Assembly: GCA_027484915.1 (NCBI GenBank)
Contig: JAIXSA010000026.1
Span: 1-34,351, forward strand
Reading direction: 5' to 3'
Length of the DNA stretch: 34,351 nucleotides
Source of the DNA: Paracoccaceae bacterium
GTDB taxonomy: Bacteria; Pseudomonadota; Alphaproteobacteria; Rhodobacterales; Rhodobacteraceae
Part shown: piece after piece, positions 1-7,095 of the stretch
Layout of the letters: every line of letters starts with the position of its first letter
Position numbering within the stretch: the stretch's first letter is position 1
Notes under the pieces: generated by a model
What the model was told of the DNA's origin: nothing
The model's database searches: none
The model's input: only the letters and a program-made list of their open reading frames with translations
Made by a program: the position numbers and the translations under genes

Positions 1-2
1 CA

Positions 3-134
3 ACCCTGATCCTCGGCGTCCTTACGGCCTACGCGGCCAAACTGCACCCACCGTCCCTGCAGACCATAACCCGAAGCGTCGACCTATACGTCGACAGTCA
101 AATCATCTCCACAAAGGCAAATTTACCGAACTAA
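3..134 (+). CDS. C-terminal end of an unknown protein (partial at left edge)
   Basis: The frame is open from the window edge to a TAA at 132-134 and encodes 43 residues, beginning TLILGVLTAYAAKL and ending STKANLPN. The start lies outside the window. No family is recognised. The composition (hydrophobic start, then mixed polar) is compatible with real protein, but the fragment is short. It uses rare codons for this region (ATA, CTA, TTA), unlike the GC-rich genes to its right, which hints at acquired DNA. It overlaps the end of the opposing small ORF at 103-336, so at most one of the two may be real. Confidence 0.3.
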   Translation, partial: TLILGVLTAYAAKLHPPSLQTITRSVDLYVDSQIISTKANLPN

Positions 135-288
135 ACTCAAGACTTCCAAGTCCCGCCACCGCGGGGCCCTTGTCGTTCGTAGCGAGCCAAATCAACTCTG
201 TCAGCGCCCGTTCCAAAGCCACAACTGCCTGACCGGCCTCCCAACTCACCGAAACCATGTCGATCAAGCACCGCACAACATCCCGCAC
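103..288 (-). CDS. Small ORF of unknown function, possibly a gene remnant
   Basis: A GTG-started 61-residue ORF (VRDVVRCLIDMV...NLPLWR). The open frame continues upstream to a stop at 334-336 without an ATG, adding PATTLADPAIAEP, so this may be the 3' end of a decayed gene. Composition looks protein-like (amphipathic, Ala/Leu/Val rich with Trp) rather than the Arg/Pro-rich pattern of antisense shadows here. I recognise no family and see no clear ribosome-binding site. It converges on, and slightly overlaps, the partial ORF at the left edge. Confidence 0.25.
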   Translation of the reverse strand: MRDVVRCLIDMVSVSWEAGQAVVALERALTELIWLATNDKGPAVAGLGSLEFSSVNLPLWR

Positions 289-390
289 AGGCTCGGCGAT
301 CGCAGGATCGGCGAGCGTGGTCGCGGGGCACCCTCAGCGCCATACATGAGGGATTCCCGGGATGATGCGGTATGGATATACCAAAGGCGA

Positions 391-1248
391 TCACGCCGCC
401 GCGTCCACCGCAGCGGGCGCAAGACCAAGGATTGCGCGCGCCGTCCGCCAGTCCGCAACCGGGCGTTCGTACCGGACGCAGAGGTCCACGACGCGGCGCA
501 CCAGTGCGGCGTTGGAGGGGGCGAGCCTTTCGCGGTCGAGGCGGACGTTGTCTTCAAGGCCAGTGCGGGCGTGACCCCCGGAGGAGATGGCCCATTCGTT
601 CAGGACGATCTGGTTGAGGCCGATGCCCGCCGCACACCAGGGGGCGGCTTCGCCGAACAGGCGGTGCACGGTGCGGATGTAGTAGTCAAAGACCTCACGG
701 TCCGCAGGCATGGCATTCTTCACGCCCATCACGAATTGCACATAGGGCCGCGCGGCGATCTGGCCTGCCTGCCACATCTGGTGGGCCTTCAGGATATGAG
801 ACAGGTCGAAGGCCTCGATTTCCGGCATCACGCCGTAGGTCTTCATCTCGGCCGCCAGCCAGTCCACCAGATCCGGCGGGTTTTCATATACACGGTTCGG
901 GAAGTTGTTCGATCCGACCGAAAGCGAGGCCATGTCGGGCCGCAGGGGCAGCATCCCGCCCCGCGTCTTGCCGGCGCCAGAGCGGCCCCCGGTCGACAGC
1001 TGCACGATCATGCCGGGGCAGTGCTGGCGGATTCCCTCCATCAGTCGGGCGAAGCGGTCGGGGTCGGAGGTGGGCTTGCCCTCGTCGTCGCGGACATGGG
1101 CGTGGACGATTGCGGCGCCGGCCTCGAAGGCCTCATGCGTCGATTCCACCTGTTCTGCGATGGTGATCGGGACGGCGGGGTTGTTGTCCTTGGTCGGCAA
1201 TGAACCGGTGATGGCGACGCAGATGATGCAGGGGTTTCCGGCGGTCAC
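391..1248 (-). CDS. BKACE family (DUF849) beta-keto acid cleavage enzyme
   Basis: The 285-residue length is normal for the family. Known members are Zn-dependent cytosolic enzymes that condense a beta-keto acid with acetyl-CoA, releasing acetoacetate and a new acyl-CoA; the founder is 3-keto-5-aminohexanoate cleavage enzyme (Kce). Visible signatures are AITGS at residues 12-16, the metal pair His49-x-His51 in HAHVRD, STGGRSGAG, LRPDMASL, and Glu232 in GLEDN, the usual third metal ligand. The TIM-barrel fold is inferred from the family. It is the last gene after the alpha/beta hydrolase and SCP2-like genes on the same strand, divergent from a ring-cleavage dioxygenase. That context suggests a beta-keto acid from aromatic breakdown, such as beta-ketoadipate, as substrate. 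This is inference; the sequence alone does not fix the substrate. Confidence 0.9.
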   Translation of the reverse strand: MTAGNPCIICVAITGSLPTKDNNPAVPITIAEQVESTHEAFEAGAAIVHAHVRDDEGKPTSDPDRFARLMEGIRQHCPGMIVQLSTGGRSGAGKTRGGMLPLRPDMASLSVGSNNFPNRVYENPPDLVDWLAAEMKTYGVMPEIEAFDLSHILKAHQMWQAGQIAARPYVQFVMGVKNAMPADREVFDYYIRTVHRLFGEAAPWCAAGIGLNQIVLNEWAISSGGHARTGLEDNVRLDRERLAPSNAALVRRVVDLCVRYERPVADWRTARAILGLAPAAVDAAA

Positions 1249-1317
1249 TTGGCTTTTTCCGGCGTTGGAAAGGCGGGAAGGCGGGGGCAGTCCGTGCCCT
1301 TGCAGGTCTCGCAGTGG

Positions 1318-2169
1318 TCACACATCGGCCGGGACCTTCATGCGGGCCAGCGCGTCGGCGAAGAAGGGGCGGAAGGCGTTGGGGTGTTCGGACATCGGGA
1401 AATGGCCAAGTTCGTCCATCACCGTGCAGGTCGCACCGGGAATGGCGGCGGCGGTGCGGCGCGCGTCCTCGGGCGTGCAGGTCAGGTCATAGGCGCCGAC
1501 GAGGAGGTGGACGGGGGTGCGCGTGGCGTCGATTTGCGCCAGACGGCCGATCAGGCTGTCGTCGCGGGTGTAGAACGACAGGTCGCCGCGAAAGACGCCG
1601 GGGCCGGATTGCATGAACATCCACAGCGTGTTCCAGCGTTCGGCATCCGGCGCGTGGGGGCTGATGTTGGCCGAGACGAGCGCCGCCCCCATCTCGCCGC
1701 CGTGGGCATCAGGACGGTGGAACCAGTCGATGTCGTACCAGGCGGGCTGGAAGTCGGACGCCTCGATGGCGGTGAAGCCCGAGAAGGCGTCGCCGTGGAG
1801 CGCCGCGAGTTGCAACGCGATGCGGCCCCCCATCGAACAGCCCGCAAGGATTGGCCGGTCGAGACCGAGGGCGCGCGACACCGCGAGGACCGTCTCGATA
1901 TAGTCCTCGGTCGTCAGCAGGTATTCCTCGGTCTGAAAGCCCTCGGGTGGCAGCGACTTGCCATGCCACGGCATGTCGAAGGCATAGAAGCGGTAGTCCT
2001 TGGTCAGGCCCGCGTCGTTCAGGATGTGCCGCCACTGGCGGGTATCGGCCCCGGCGGTGTGCAGGCAGAGGACCGGAGTGCCAGTTCCCGCCATTTCCAC
2101 ATAGATCCGCTGGCGGCGGCCCTGGACGGTGACGGTCAGGTAGCGGCCGGTGATGGGCTCGAAGCTCAT
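1318..2169 (-). CDS. Alpha/beta hydrolase (possible lactone or ester hydrolase of the aromatic pathway)
   Basis: A protein of 283 residues. Alpha/beta-hydrolase landmarks are HTAG at 37-40 (oxyanion region), the nucleophile elbow GCSMGG with Ser112, a GAYDLT acid motif near residue 230, and a late GHFPMSEHP carrying the catalytic His. The ATG at 2169 is chosen because it overlaps the stop of the upstream gene in an ATGA arrangement; the longer reading at 2247 adds residues overlapping that gene. There is no signal peptide, so it should be cytosolic. Next to a ring-cleavage dioxygenase and near catB, a role like PcaD (3-oxoadipate enol-lactonase) is plausible. However, the region after the oxyanion motif (DMPWHGKSLPPEGF) differs from typical PcaD, so only the fold is certain. 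Confidence 0.88.
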   Translation of the reverse strand: MSFEPITGRYLTVTVQGRRQRIYVEMAGTGTPVLCLHTAGADTRQWRHILNDAGLTKDYRFYAFDMPWHGKSLPPEGFQTEEYLLTTEDYIETVLAVSRALGLDRPILAGCSMGGRIALQLAALHGDAFSGFTAIEASDFQPAWYDIDWFHRPDAHGGEMGAALVSANISPHAPDAERWNTLWMFMQSGPGVFRGDLSFYTRDDSLIGRLAQIDATRTPVHLLVGAYDLTCTPEDARRTAAAIPGATCTVMDELGHFPMSEHPNAFRPFFADALARMKVPADV

Positions 2170-2552
2170 GCCAGTTTCTCCATCTGGGCTACGGGGCGGG
2201 CGAGCGCCATGAAATCCTTGAAGAACCGCAGGTTCTTGACGAGGCACAGGATATCGCCGTCGATCCGCCCCCGCCCGATCTTCACCAGACCGAAGATGTC
2301 GTGAAAGCCTGGCTTCGGCTGGGGTTGCCAGAACTGCGCCAGGGCTTCGCCATCCGTCCGCAGGGCAAAGCGCCAGGGCGTCTTGCGGCTGGGGCCTTCG
2401 GCAATCTGTTCAAGCCGCCCGTCGCGGAAGGTCAGGTAGTATTCGGCTCCGCCCACCTCCAACAGCACGGTTTCGGAAAACAGACGACCGAGGCGAAGCA
2501 GATAGGGCGTCGCGTTCAGCCGCGACTGCATCCTGTCCAGTGTGGCGCGCAT
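2166..2552 (-). CDS. SCP2-like small protein of unknown role
   Basis: A protein of 128 residues. The pattern (short N-terminal helix, then LLEVGGAEYYLTFRDGRL, a PW-rich strand, a GRIDGDILCLVKN loop, and a helix ending in a hydrophobic face) resembles the sterol-carrier-protein-2 fold used for binding lipids or acyl-CoA. This is recognition of the pattern only; no catalytic motif is visible. It is first in a three-gene minus-strand unit, overlapping the hydrolase by 4 bp, so co-translation is likely. Because the cluster lacks a recognisable muconolactone isomerase (CatC, about 95 residues), one can ask whether this protein fills a missing step; it does not look like CatC. Its start is 256 bp from the divergent dioxygenase start. 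Confidence 0.75.
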   Translation of the reverse strand: MRATLDRMQSRLNATPYLLRLGRLFSETVLLEVGGAEYYLTFRDGRLEQIAEGPSRKTPWRFALRTDGEALAQFWQPQPKPGFHDIFGLVKIGRGRIDGDILCLVKNLRFFKDFMALARPVAQMEKLA

Positions 2553-2627
2553 GTGGGTTCCTCCTTGGCCCGACGGGGGCGTTGGACCCGAAAAAGCGCT
2601 GACCGGCCCTTTCCCGCAATGACGTGC

Positions 2628-2647
2628 AGGGTATCCTGCGATACCCT
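2628..2647. promoter_or_regulatory. Palindromic operator candidate (box 1), LysR type
   Basis: A perfect inverted repeat AGGGTATC-CTGC-GATACCCT lies in the divergent region between the SCP2-like gene and the dioxygenase. Its core GTATC-N4-GATAC contains the T-N11-A symmetry favoured by LysR-type regulators, and a CatR/BenM-like LysR gene follows the dioxygenase. A second copy of the core begins 50 bp further on. The assignment to this regulator is inference. Confidence 0.5.
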
Positions 2648-2680
2648 TTCCCGGACGGCAGGGCCTGGAACGGGGCGGGA

Positions 2681-2694
2681 GTATCGGGCCATAC
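2681..2694. promoter_or_regulatory. Palindromic operator candidate (box 2), LysR type
   Basis: GTATC-GGGC-CATAC repeats the core of box 1 with the same 4-bp spacer and one changed half-site base. The two centres are 50 bp apart, close to five helical turns. It lies just upstream of the best dioxygenase promoter candidate, where LysR regulators usually bind. Confidence 0.45.
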
Positions 2695-2705
2695 CCGGGC
2701 GGTCA

Positions 2706-2734
2706 TTGGCGGGGGGTCGGACGGCGTGGATAGT
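2706..2734 (+). promoter_or_regulatory. Candidate sigma-70 promoter of the dioxygenase
   Basis: TTGGCG (4/6 to the -35 consensus) and GATAGT (4/6 to the -10) are separated by 17 bp. They lie immediately downstream of the two palindromic boxes and about 75 bp before the dioxygenase ATG. Each element alone is weak. Confidence 0.3.
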
Positions 2735-2808
2735 CGGGTCATCGGCGGGAGGGAGTGGCCTTCAAGGCAGCCCGCACCAGATCAGCATCACGCCCGGAGG
2801 AGGGACAC

Positions 2809-3678
2809 ATGAGCAAGGTTACCATCGACAACGTCACCGATGTGGTCGTCGCAACGCTTGGCCAGAACGGCGCGATCACCGAGCGTCAGCGCGAGATCAT
2901 GACGGCGGCCATCCGTCACCTGCACGGCTTCTGCAAGGACGTGAACCTGACCCACGCCGAGTTCATCGACGCCTGCATGTTCCTGGCCCGCGCCGGGGCG
3001 GTCTGCAGCGACAAGCGGCAGGAATTCATCCTTCTGGGCGACATCCTGGGCGTCGAGGTCCTGTGCGACATGCTGACGAACCCGGTCACCGGATCGGAAT
3101 CGACCGTCCTTGGGCCGTTCTACCGCGAGAACCCGCCGGTCCTGCCGCATGGCGCCTCGACCGCGCAGAAGCATTTCGACGGTGAAGAGACCGTCTTCAT
3201 GGAAGGCTACATCAAGGACACCTCGGGCCGCCCGCTGGCTGGGGTGACGCTGGACATCTGGGAAGACGCGCCGAACGGGTTGTACGAAAACCACGACCAC
3301 GACCAGCCCGACTACAACTTGCGCGGCCGGTTCGAGACCGACGAGAACGGCTACTTCGCGCTGCGCGCGCTGCGCCCGGTGCCCTATCCGATCCCGGCCG
3401 ACGAGACCGCGGGAGAGCTTCTGCGCTATATGGGCCATCACCCGAACCGCCCCGGCCACCTGCACTTCATCGTGGCCAAGCACGGCTACCGGACGCTGGT
3501 CAGCCAGGTCTACGACAGCTCTTCGGCTTTCCTCGACAATGACTCGGTCTTCGCCGTGAAGGACAGCCTTGTTGGCAACTTCCAGAAGGGCAAGCCCGAG
3601 CATGGCACCGACCTTTACCTGCGCTTCGACTTCACGCTGAAGCCCGAAGCCGCTGTCTCGGCTCTGGCTGCCGAGTGA
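2809..3678 (+). CDS. Intradiol ring-cleavage dioxygenase (catechol or hydroxyquinol 1,2-dioxygenase)
   Basis: A protein of 289 residues; the ATG at 2809 is preceded by GGAGGAGGGA. It is a non-heme Fe(III) enzyme that opens a catecholic ring between the hydroxyls using O2. The helical N-terminal dimerisation domain spans about 1-100. In the beta-sandwich catalytic domain the four expected iron ligands are visible: Tyr159 (NGLYEN), Tyr193 (VPYPIP), and His217 and His219 (RPGHLHF). Their spacing closely follows catechol dioxygenases. The segments TVLGPFYREN and VKDSLVGNF also resemble hydroxyquinol dioxygenases, so the substrate is not settled. Because benABCD and catB are nearby and no other ring-cleavage gene is in the window, catechol to cis,cis-muconate (a CatA role) is the best inference. 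A terminator follows. Confidence 0.9.
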   Translation: MSKVTIDNVTDVVVATLGQNGAITERQREIMTAAIRHLHGFCKDVNLTHAEFIDACMFLARAGAVCSDKRQEFILLGDILGVEVLCDMLTNPVTGSESTVLGPFYRENPPVLPHGASTAQKHFDGEETVFMEGYIKDTSGRPLAGVTLDIWEDAPNGLYENHDHDQPDYNLRGRFETDENGYFALRALRPVPYPIPADETAGELLRYMGHHPNRPGHLHFIVAKHGYRTLVSQVYDSSSAFLDNDSVFAVKDSLVGNFQKGKPEHGTDLYLRFDFTLKPEAAVSALAAE

Positions 3679-3701
3679 GCCTTCCCTCCCTGTCGGACCT
3701 T

Positions 3702-3732
3702 GCCGCGCTCTGGAAACAGGGTGCGGCTTTTT
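3702..3732 (+). terminator. Rho-independent terminator after the dioxygenase
   Basis: A stem GCCGC...GCGGC encloses a second stem CTCTG/CAGGG (one G-U pair) capped by a GAAA tetraloop, followed directly by TTTTT. It separates the dioxygenase transcript from the lysR gene that starts 53 bp later. Confidence 0.88.
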
Positions 3733-3785
3733 CCTTTGGGAAAGGGACGTCTGCGAGTTAGCGTCATGCGCGGGGGGAGACTGCG

Positions 3786-4673
3786 GTGAACATCAAGCAG
3801 CTGGAATACTTCATCGCCCTGGCCGAGGAATTGCACTTCGGCCGCGCGGCAGAGCGTCTGGGCATGGCGCAGCCGCCCTTAAGCCGCCAGATCAAGCAGA
3901 TCGAGGACGACCTTGGCGCGCTTCTGTTCAACCGGGGCCGCAACGCGATCACCCTGACGCAGGCCGGGGAGCGGCTGTATGCGCGCGGCACGGCGATGCT
4001 GGCCGAGTTCAACGACATCAAGCTTGAGGTGCGGCGGATCGGGCAGGGGGCCGAGGGGCGGCTGCGGGTGGGCTTCGTGGGCTCGGCGACCTACGGCATC
4101 CTGCCCACGATCCTGAAAAGCTTCCGGGCGTCCTATCCGGACGTGAACCTCTCGCTGATCCCGATGAACAACGCCCAGCTGCACCGCAGCCTGATCCGGC
4201 GCGAGATCGACATCGCCTTCGCCCGCCCCGCGCTGGACGATGCCGAGATCACCACACGTAAGCTGGGGGACGAGCCGCTGGTCCTTGCCGTACCCGACAC
4301 GCTGGACCTGCCCAAGGGACCCGTGGACCTGCGCCAGCTGGCGGGAGAGGCCTTCGTGCTGTATCCCGAATTTCCCCGCCCCTCCTTTGCCGACTTCGTG
4401 CTGAACTCCTGCGCCGATCTGGGGATCGAGGTGAAGCGGCGGGTGTTCACGATGGACTTCCAGACCGCGATCGCCCTGGTCTCGGTCGGCGAAGGCGTGG
4501 CGGTTGTCCCGCAATCGGTGGGGTCGGTGCAGCGGACGGGCGTGCGCTTCCACGATATCGTCAACCCGCTGGCCAAGACCGGGGTGTCGGTAAACCACCG
4601 CCTGGACGAACAGGGCGTGCATGTCCGCAACTTCGTGGCCATCGCCCAGAAGGTCGCGCGGAAGACGTTCTGA
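3786..4673 (+). CDS. LysR-family transcriptional regulator, CatR/BenM-like
   Basis: A protein of 295 residues, typical for LysR. The GTG at 3786 follows a strong GGGGGGAGA site. The N-terminal winged helix-turn-helix is clear (LEYFIALAEELHFGRAAERL, then PPLSRQIKQIEDDLG, about residues 6-45). The rest is the two-lobed effector domain. The HFGRAAERL and PPLSRQI wording matches regulators of catechol and muconate genes (CatR, CatM, BenM, CbnR), which respond to muconate-type inducers. The gene lies just after the dioxygenase and probably acts on the divergent promoter region with two GTATC-N4-palindromes. Its end is only 7 bp from the convergent livF stop, with no terminator between. Confidence 0.93.
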   Translation: MNIKQLEYFIALAEELHFGRAAERLGMAQPPLSRQIKQIEDDLGALLFNRGRNAITLTQAGERLYARGTAMLAEFNDIKLEVRRIGQGAEGRLRVGFVGSATYGILPTILKSFRASYPDVNLSLIPMNNAQLHRSLIRREIDIAFARPALDDAEITTRKLGDEPLVLAVPDTLDLPKGPVDLRQLAGEAFVLYPEFPRPSFADFVLNSCADLGIEVKRRVFTMDFQTAIALVSVGEGVAVVPQSVGSVQRTGVRFHDIVNPLAKTGVSVNHRLDEQGVHVRNFVAIAQKVARKTF

Positions 4674-4680
4674 CGGCGGG

Positions 4681-5382
4681 TCAGACCCCCAGCCAGCGGT
4701 GCTGCGCCTCGGTATCCGCCCGGATCGCCTCGGCACTGCCCTGCCAGACGATGCTGCCCTTGGACACGACGACCACGTCATCGGCCAATGAGGTAGCGAA
4801 GCCGAAGTTCTGTTCGACCAGGATCATCGACAGGCCTTCCCGCTTCAGGTCGGCCAGCTTGTCATGGATCAGCTTGACGATGATCGGGGCCAGCCCCTCG
4901 GTCGGCTCGTCCAGGATCAGGAGGCGCGGGTTCATCAGAAGGCCGCGCGCGATGGCCAGCATCTGCGCCTCGCCGCCCGACAGCTGGTCGCCACCGTTGT
5001 CCAAACGCTCTCCCAGCCGGGGGAAAAGCCCGATGATCCGCTCCACCGTCCATCCGCCCTGCGGGCAGGGGAAGCGGCGGGCGGCGAGGTCGAGGTTCTC
5101 GCGCACCGAAAGCGAGCGGAAAATGTCCCGGGTTTCCGGGACATAGGCGATGCCAAGCCGGGCGATGTCGAAGGGCGACTTGCCGCTGATCTTCTGCCCG
5201 TCGAAGCTGACGCTGCCGCCCTTCGTCGGCAGTAGGCCCATGATCGTCTTCAGCGTTGTCGACTTGCCCGCACCGTTGCGGCCGAGGATCGCCAGCACCC
5301 GGCCCGGCTCGGCCCTAAGGCTGAGGCCATGCAGGACCTGGGTTTCCCCGTAGCCGGACGAAAGGTCTGTCAGATCAAGCAT
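4681..5382 (-). CDS. livF: ABC transporter ATP-binding protein, LivF type
   Basis: A protein of 233 residues, the normal LivF length. Walker A GRNGAGKS is at about 34-41, the signature LSGGEAQM follows, and Walker B is LLILDEPTEGLAP, with the EGLAP wording typical of LivF. It is one of two nucleotide-binding subunits of a branched-chain-amino-acid-type (HAAT) importer at the inner membrane. It is the last gene of the ben-liv operon and overlaps livG by 8 bp. Because the transporter follows benABCD with no promoter-sized gap, its substrate is more likely an aromatic acid such as benzoate than leucine. That specificity is inferred from position, not from the ATPase itself. Confidence 0.93.
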   Translation of the reverse strand: MLDLTDLSSGYGETQVLHGLSLRAEPGRVLAILGRNGAGKSTTLKTIMGLLPTKGGSVSFDGQKISGKSPFDIARLGIAYVPETRDIFRSLSVRENLDLAARRFPCPQGGWTVERIIGLFPRLGERLDNGGDQLSGGEAQMLAIARGLLMNPRLLILDEPTEGLAPIIVKLIHDKLADLKREGLSMILVEQNFGFATSLADDVVVVSKGSIVWQGSAEAIRADTEAQHRWLGV

Positions 5383-6118
5383 CTTCCCAAGCCCCCAGAT
5401 AGATGTCCTTCAAAAGCTGGCTGCCGCGCGCCGCTTCGGGCAGACCGTCGAAGACGACCTCGCCGTAGTTCAGGACGGTGATCGTGTCGGCCACGTCGAA
5501 GGCCAGGTCCATGTCATGTTCGATGATCAGGATGGTCAGATCGCGTGGCAGGCCCTTCAGCAGCCGGTGGAAGCCCTTCGACATCTCCGGCCCGACGCCG
5601 CTGGTCGGTTCGTCCATCAGGATCACCTTGGGCCGGGTGGCCAGTGCGATCCCGACCTCCAGCTGGCGGCGGATGCCGTAGCTGACCGCGTCGACCCGGG
5701 CCCCAAGGTACGGGGCAAGATCGACCTGGGCGGCGACTTCGCGGACCGTCTCGCGCACTTCGGCACTTTGCAGCGGGTCGGACCAAAGGCCCTGGCCCTT
5801 GCCAAGCGCGACCGCGGCGGCAAGGCCCAGGTTCTCGCCAATTGTCAGCCCGTCGAAGAGCGTGTTCTTCTGGTAGCTGCGGCTGAGGCCCCGGCGGGCG
5901 CGGTCGGCGACGCGAAGGCCGGTGACGTCCGCACCGTCGAGGTGGATCGAGCCGCGGTCGGGGCGCAGCTCTCCGACCAGCTGGTTGAAAAGCGTGGTCT
6001 TGCCCGCGCCATTCGGACCCAGGATCACCCGGCGTTCGCCCTTTTCCAGCTTCAGGCTGACATCGCGCGTCACCTGGATCGGGCCGAAGGATTTCGAAAG
6101 GTTGCGCGTCTCAAGCAT
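5375..6118 (-). CDS. livG: ABC transporter ATP-binding protein, LivG type
   Basis: A protein of 247 residues. Walker A GPNGAGKT is at 34-41. The signature region reads VSYGIRRQLEV, the degenerate form usual in LivG proteins, and Walker B is VILMDEPTSGVGPE. The LivG C-terminal extension (NYGEVVFDG...VLKDIYLG-like ending) is present. It pairs with LivF to power the importer. It overlaps livF downstream by 8 bp and livM upstream by 8 bp, indicating translational coupling. The same HAAT transporter layout recurs beside aromatic-acid catabolic genes in other alphaproteobacteria, so benzoate or a related acid is a reasonable substrate guess. Confidence 0.93.
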   Translation of the reverse strand: MLETRNLSKSFGPIQVTRDVSLKLEKGERRVILGPNGAGKTTLFNQLVGELRPDRGSIHLDGADVTGLRVADRARRGLSRSYQKNTLFDGLTIGENLGLAAAVALGKGQGLWSDPLQSAEVRETVREVAAQVDLAPYLGARVDAVSYGIRRQLEVGIALATRPKVILMDEPTSGVGPEMSKGFHRLLKGLPRDLTILIIEHDMDLAFDVADTITVLNYGEVVFDGLPEAARGSQLLKDIYLGAWEDA

Positions 6119-7091
6119 CGGCCTTGGCCTCCTTGACCACGGGTTTCGGGCTACGGGCCTCCCAGCGCGCTTCGATGAAGCCGAAGACGCCTTTGGCGCG
6201 GCTCATGACGACGGCGATCAGGATCAGGCCGACAATGGCGTGCCAGTAAGGGGTGATGGCCGAAATCTCGTGTTTCAGGACCACGAACAGGATCGCGCCG
6301 AGGAGCGGTCCGACCAGCGTGCCAAGGCCGCCGAGGATCACGACCACCAGCGCCTCGCCCGAGACTGTCCAGGACAGAAGGCCGGGCGAGACGTACTGCG
6401 TGTGCTGGGCGGCAAGGCAGCCCGCCAGCCCAGCCAGCGCGCCCGAGATCGCGAAGGCTGTGGCCTTGGCGCGCCAGACGGTCAGGCCAAGGGCGCGCAG
6501 CCGCTTTTCGTTGTGGTGAATGCCGACGAGGCTGCGCCCGAGGCCAGAGCGCAGGGTGGCCGAGGCGATGAGGTAAGAGAGCGCAACGAGAAGGATGGTG
6601 TAGACCGCGAAGGCCCGACTGTCGGTAAAGTCGATGCCGATGGCCGTCAGGTCGGGTCGCGGCGCGCCGGAAAGGCCGTCATCCCCGCCAAAAAGCGGCG
6701 ACTGGAAGACGAAGCTGTAGGCCATCTGCCCGAAGGCCAGGGTCGCCATGATGAAGTAGATGCCGGTCGAGCGCGCGCAGACCGCCCCGATGGCGAAGGC
6801 AAGGACGCTGGAAAGCGCGACGGAAAGCAGCATGGCGGGCAGCGCAGGCAGTCCCGCCTCGGTCGCGGCGACGGTGAAGGCATAGGCCCCCACCCCCAGA
6901 AGCGCGCCGTGGCAGAGCGAGACCATCCCGCCAAAGCCCGCGACAAGGTCCAGCGCGATGACGAGGATGGCGAGGATCGCGATCTCGGCCAGGATCTCCA
7001 GTCCGAAGAACCCGGCAATGTAAGCGTAGGAGAGCGACCCGGCGGCCAGAAGCGCCAGCGTGGTCAGACGAAGCGGCGTGTGCGTGAACAT
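6111..7091 (-). CDS. livM: ABC transporter permease, LivM type
   Basis: A protein of 326 residues with many hydrophobic segments across its length (for example LTTLALLAAGSLSYAYIAGF near the N-terminus). The LivM-type motif GFGGMVSLCHGALLGVGAY appears near residue 60 and a GGLGTLVGPLLGA loop near residue 255. The ATG at 7091 is chosen because it lies 4 bp after the livH stop and begins MFTHTPLRL; the longer frame to 7136 would run into livH. It forms the inner-membrane channel with LivH. A cytosolic C-terminal tail rich in Lys and Ala (KPVVKEAKADA) follows the last membrane segment. Confidence 0.92.
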   Translation of the reverse strand: MFTHTPLRLTTLALLAAGSLSYAYIAGFFGLEILAEIAILAILVIALDLVAGFGGMVSLCHGALLGVGAYAFTVAATEAGLPALPAMLLSVALSSVLAFAIGAVCARSTGIYFIMATLAFGQMAYSFVFQSPLFGGDDGLSGAPRPDLTAIGIDFTDSRAFAVYTILLVALSYLIASATLRSGLGRSLVGIHHNEKRLRALGLTVWRAKATAFAISGALAGLAGCLAAQHTQYVSPGLLSWTVSGEALVVVILGGLGTLVGPLLGAILFVVLKHEISAITPYWHAIVGLILIAVVMSRAKGVFGFIEARWEARSPKPVVKEAKADA

Positions 7092-7095
7092 CGGG

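Larger units (their letters stand above)
1..390. other. Left-edge region without a confident gene
   Basis: Base composition is less GC-rich than the rest. It holds two weak coding candidates and an inverted repeat GTCGAC-N6-GTCGAC at 78-95. At 369-382 a short GGTAT-ATCC-ATACC hairpin lies just beyond the stop of the BKACE gene; it has no U-tract, so it is not a convincing terminator. Confidence 0.5.
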
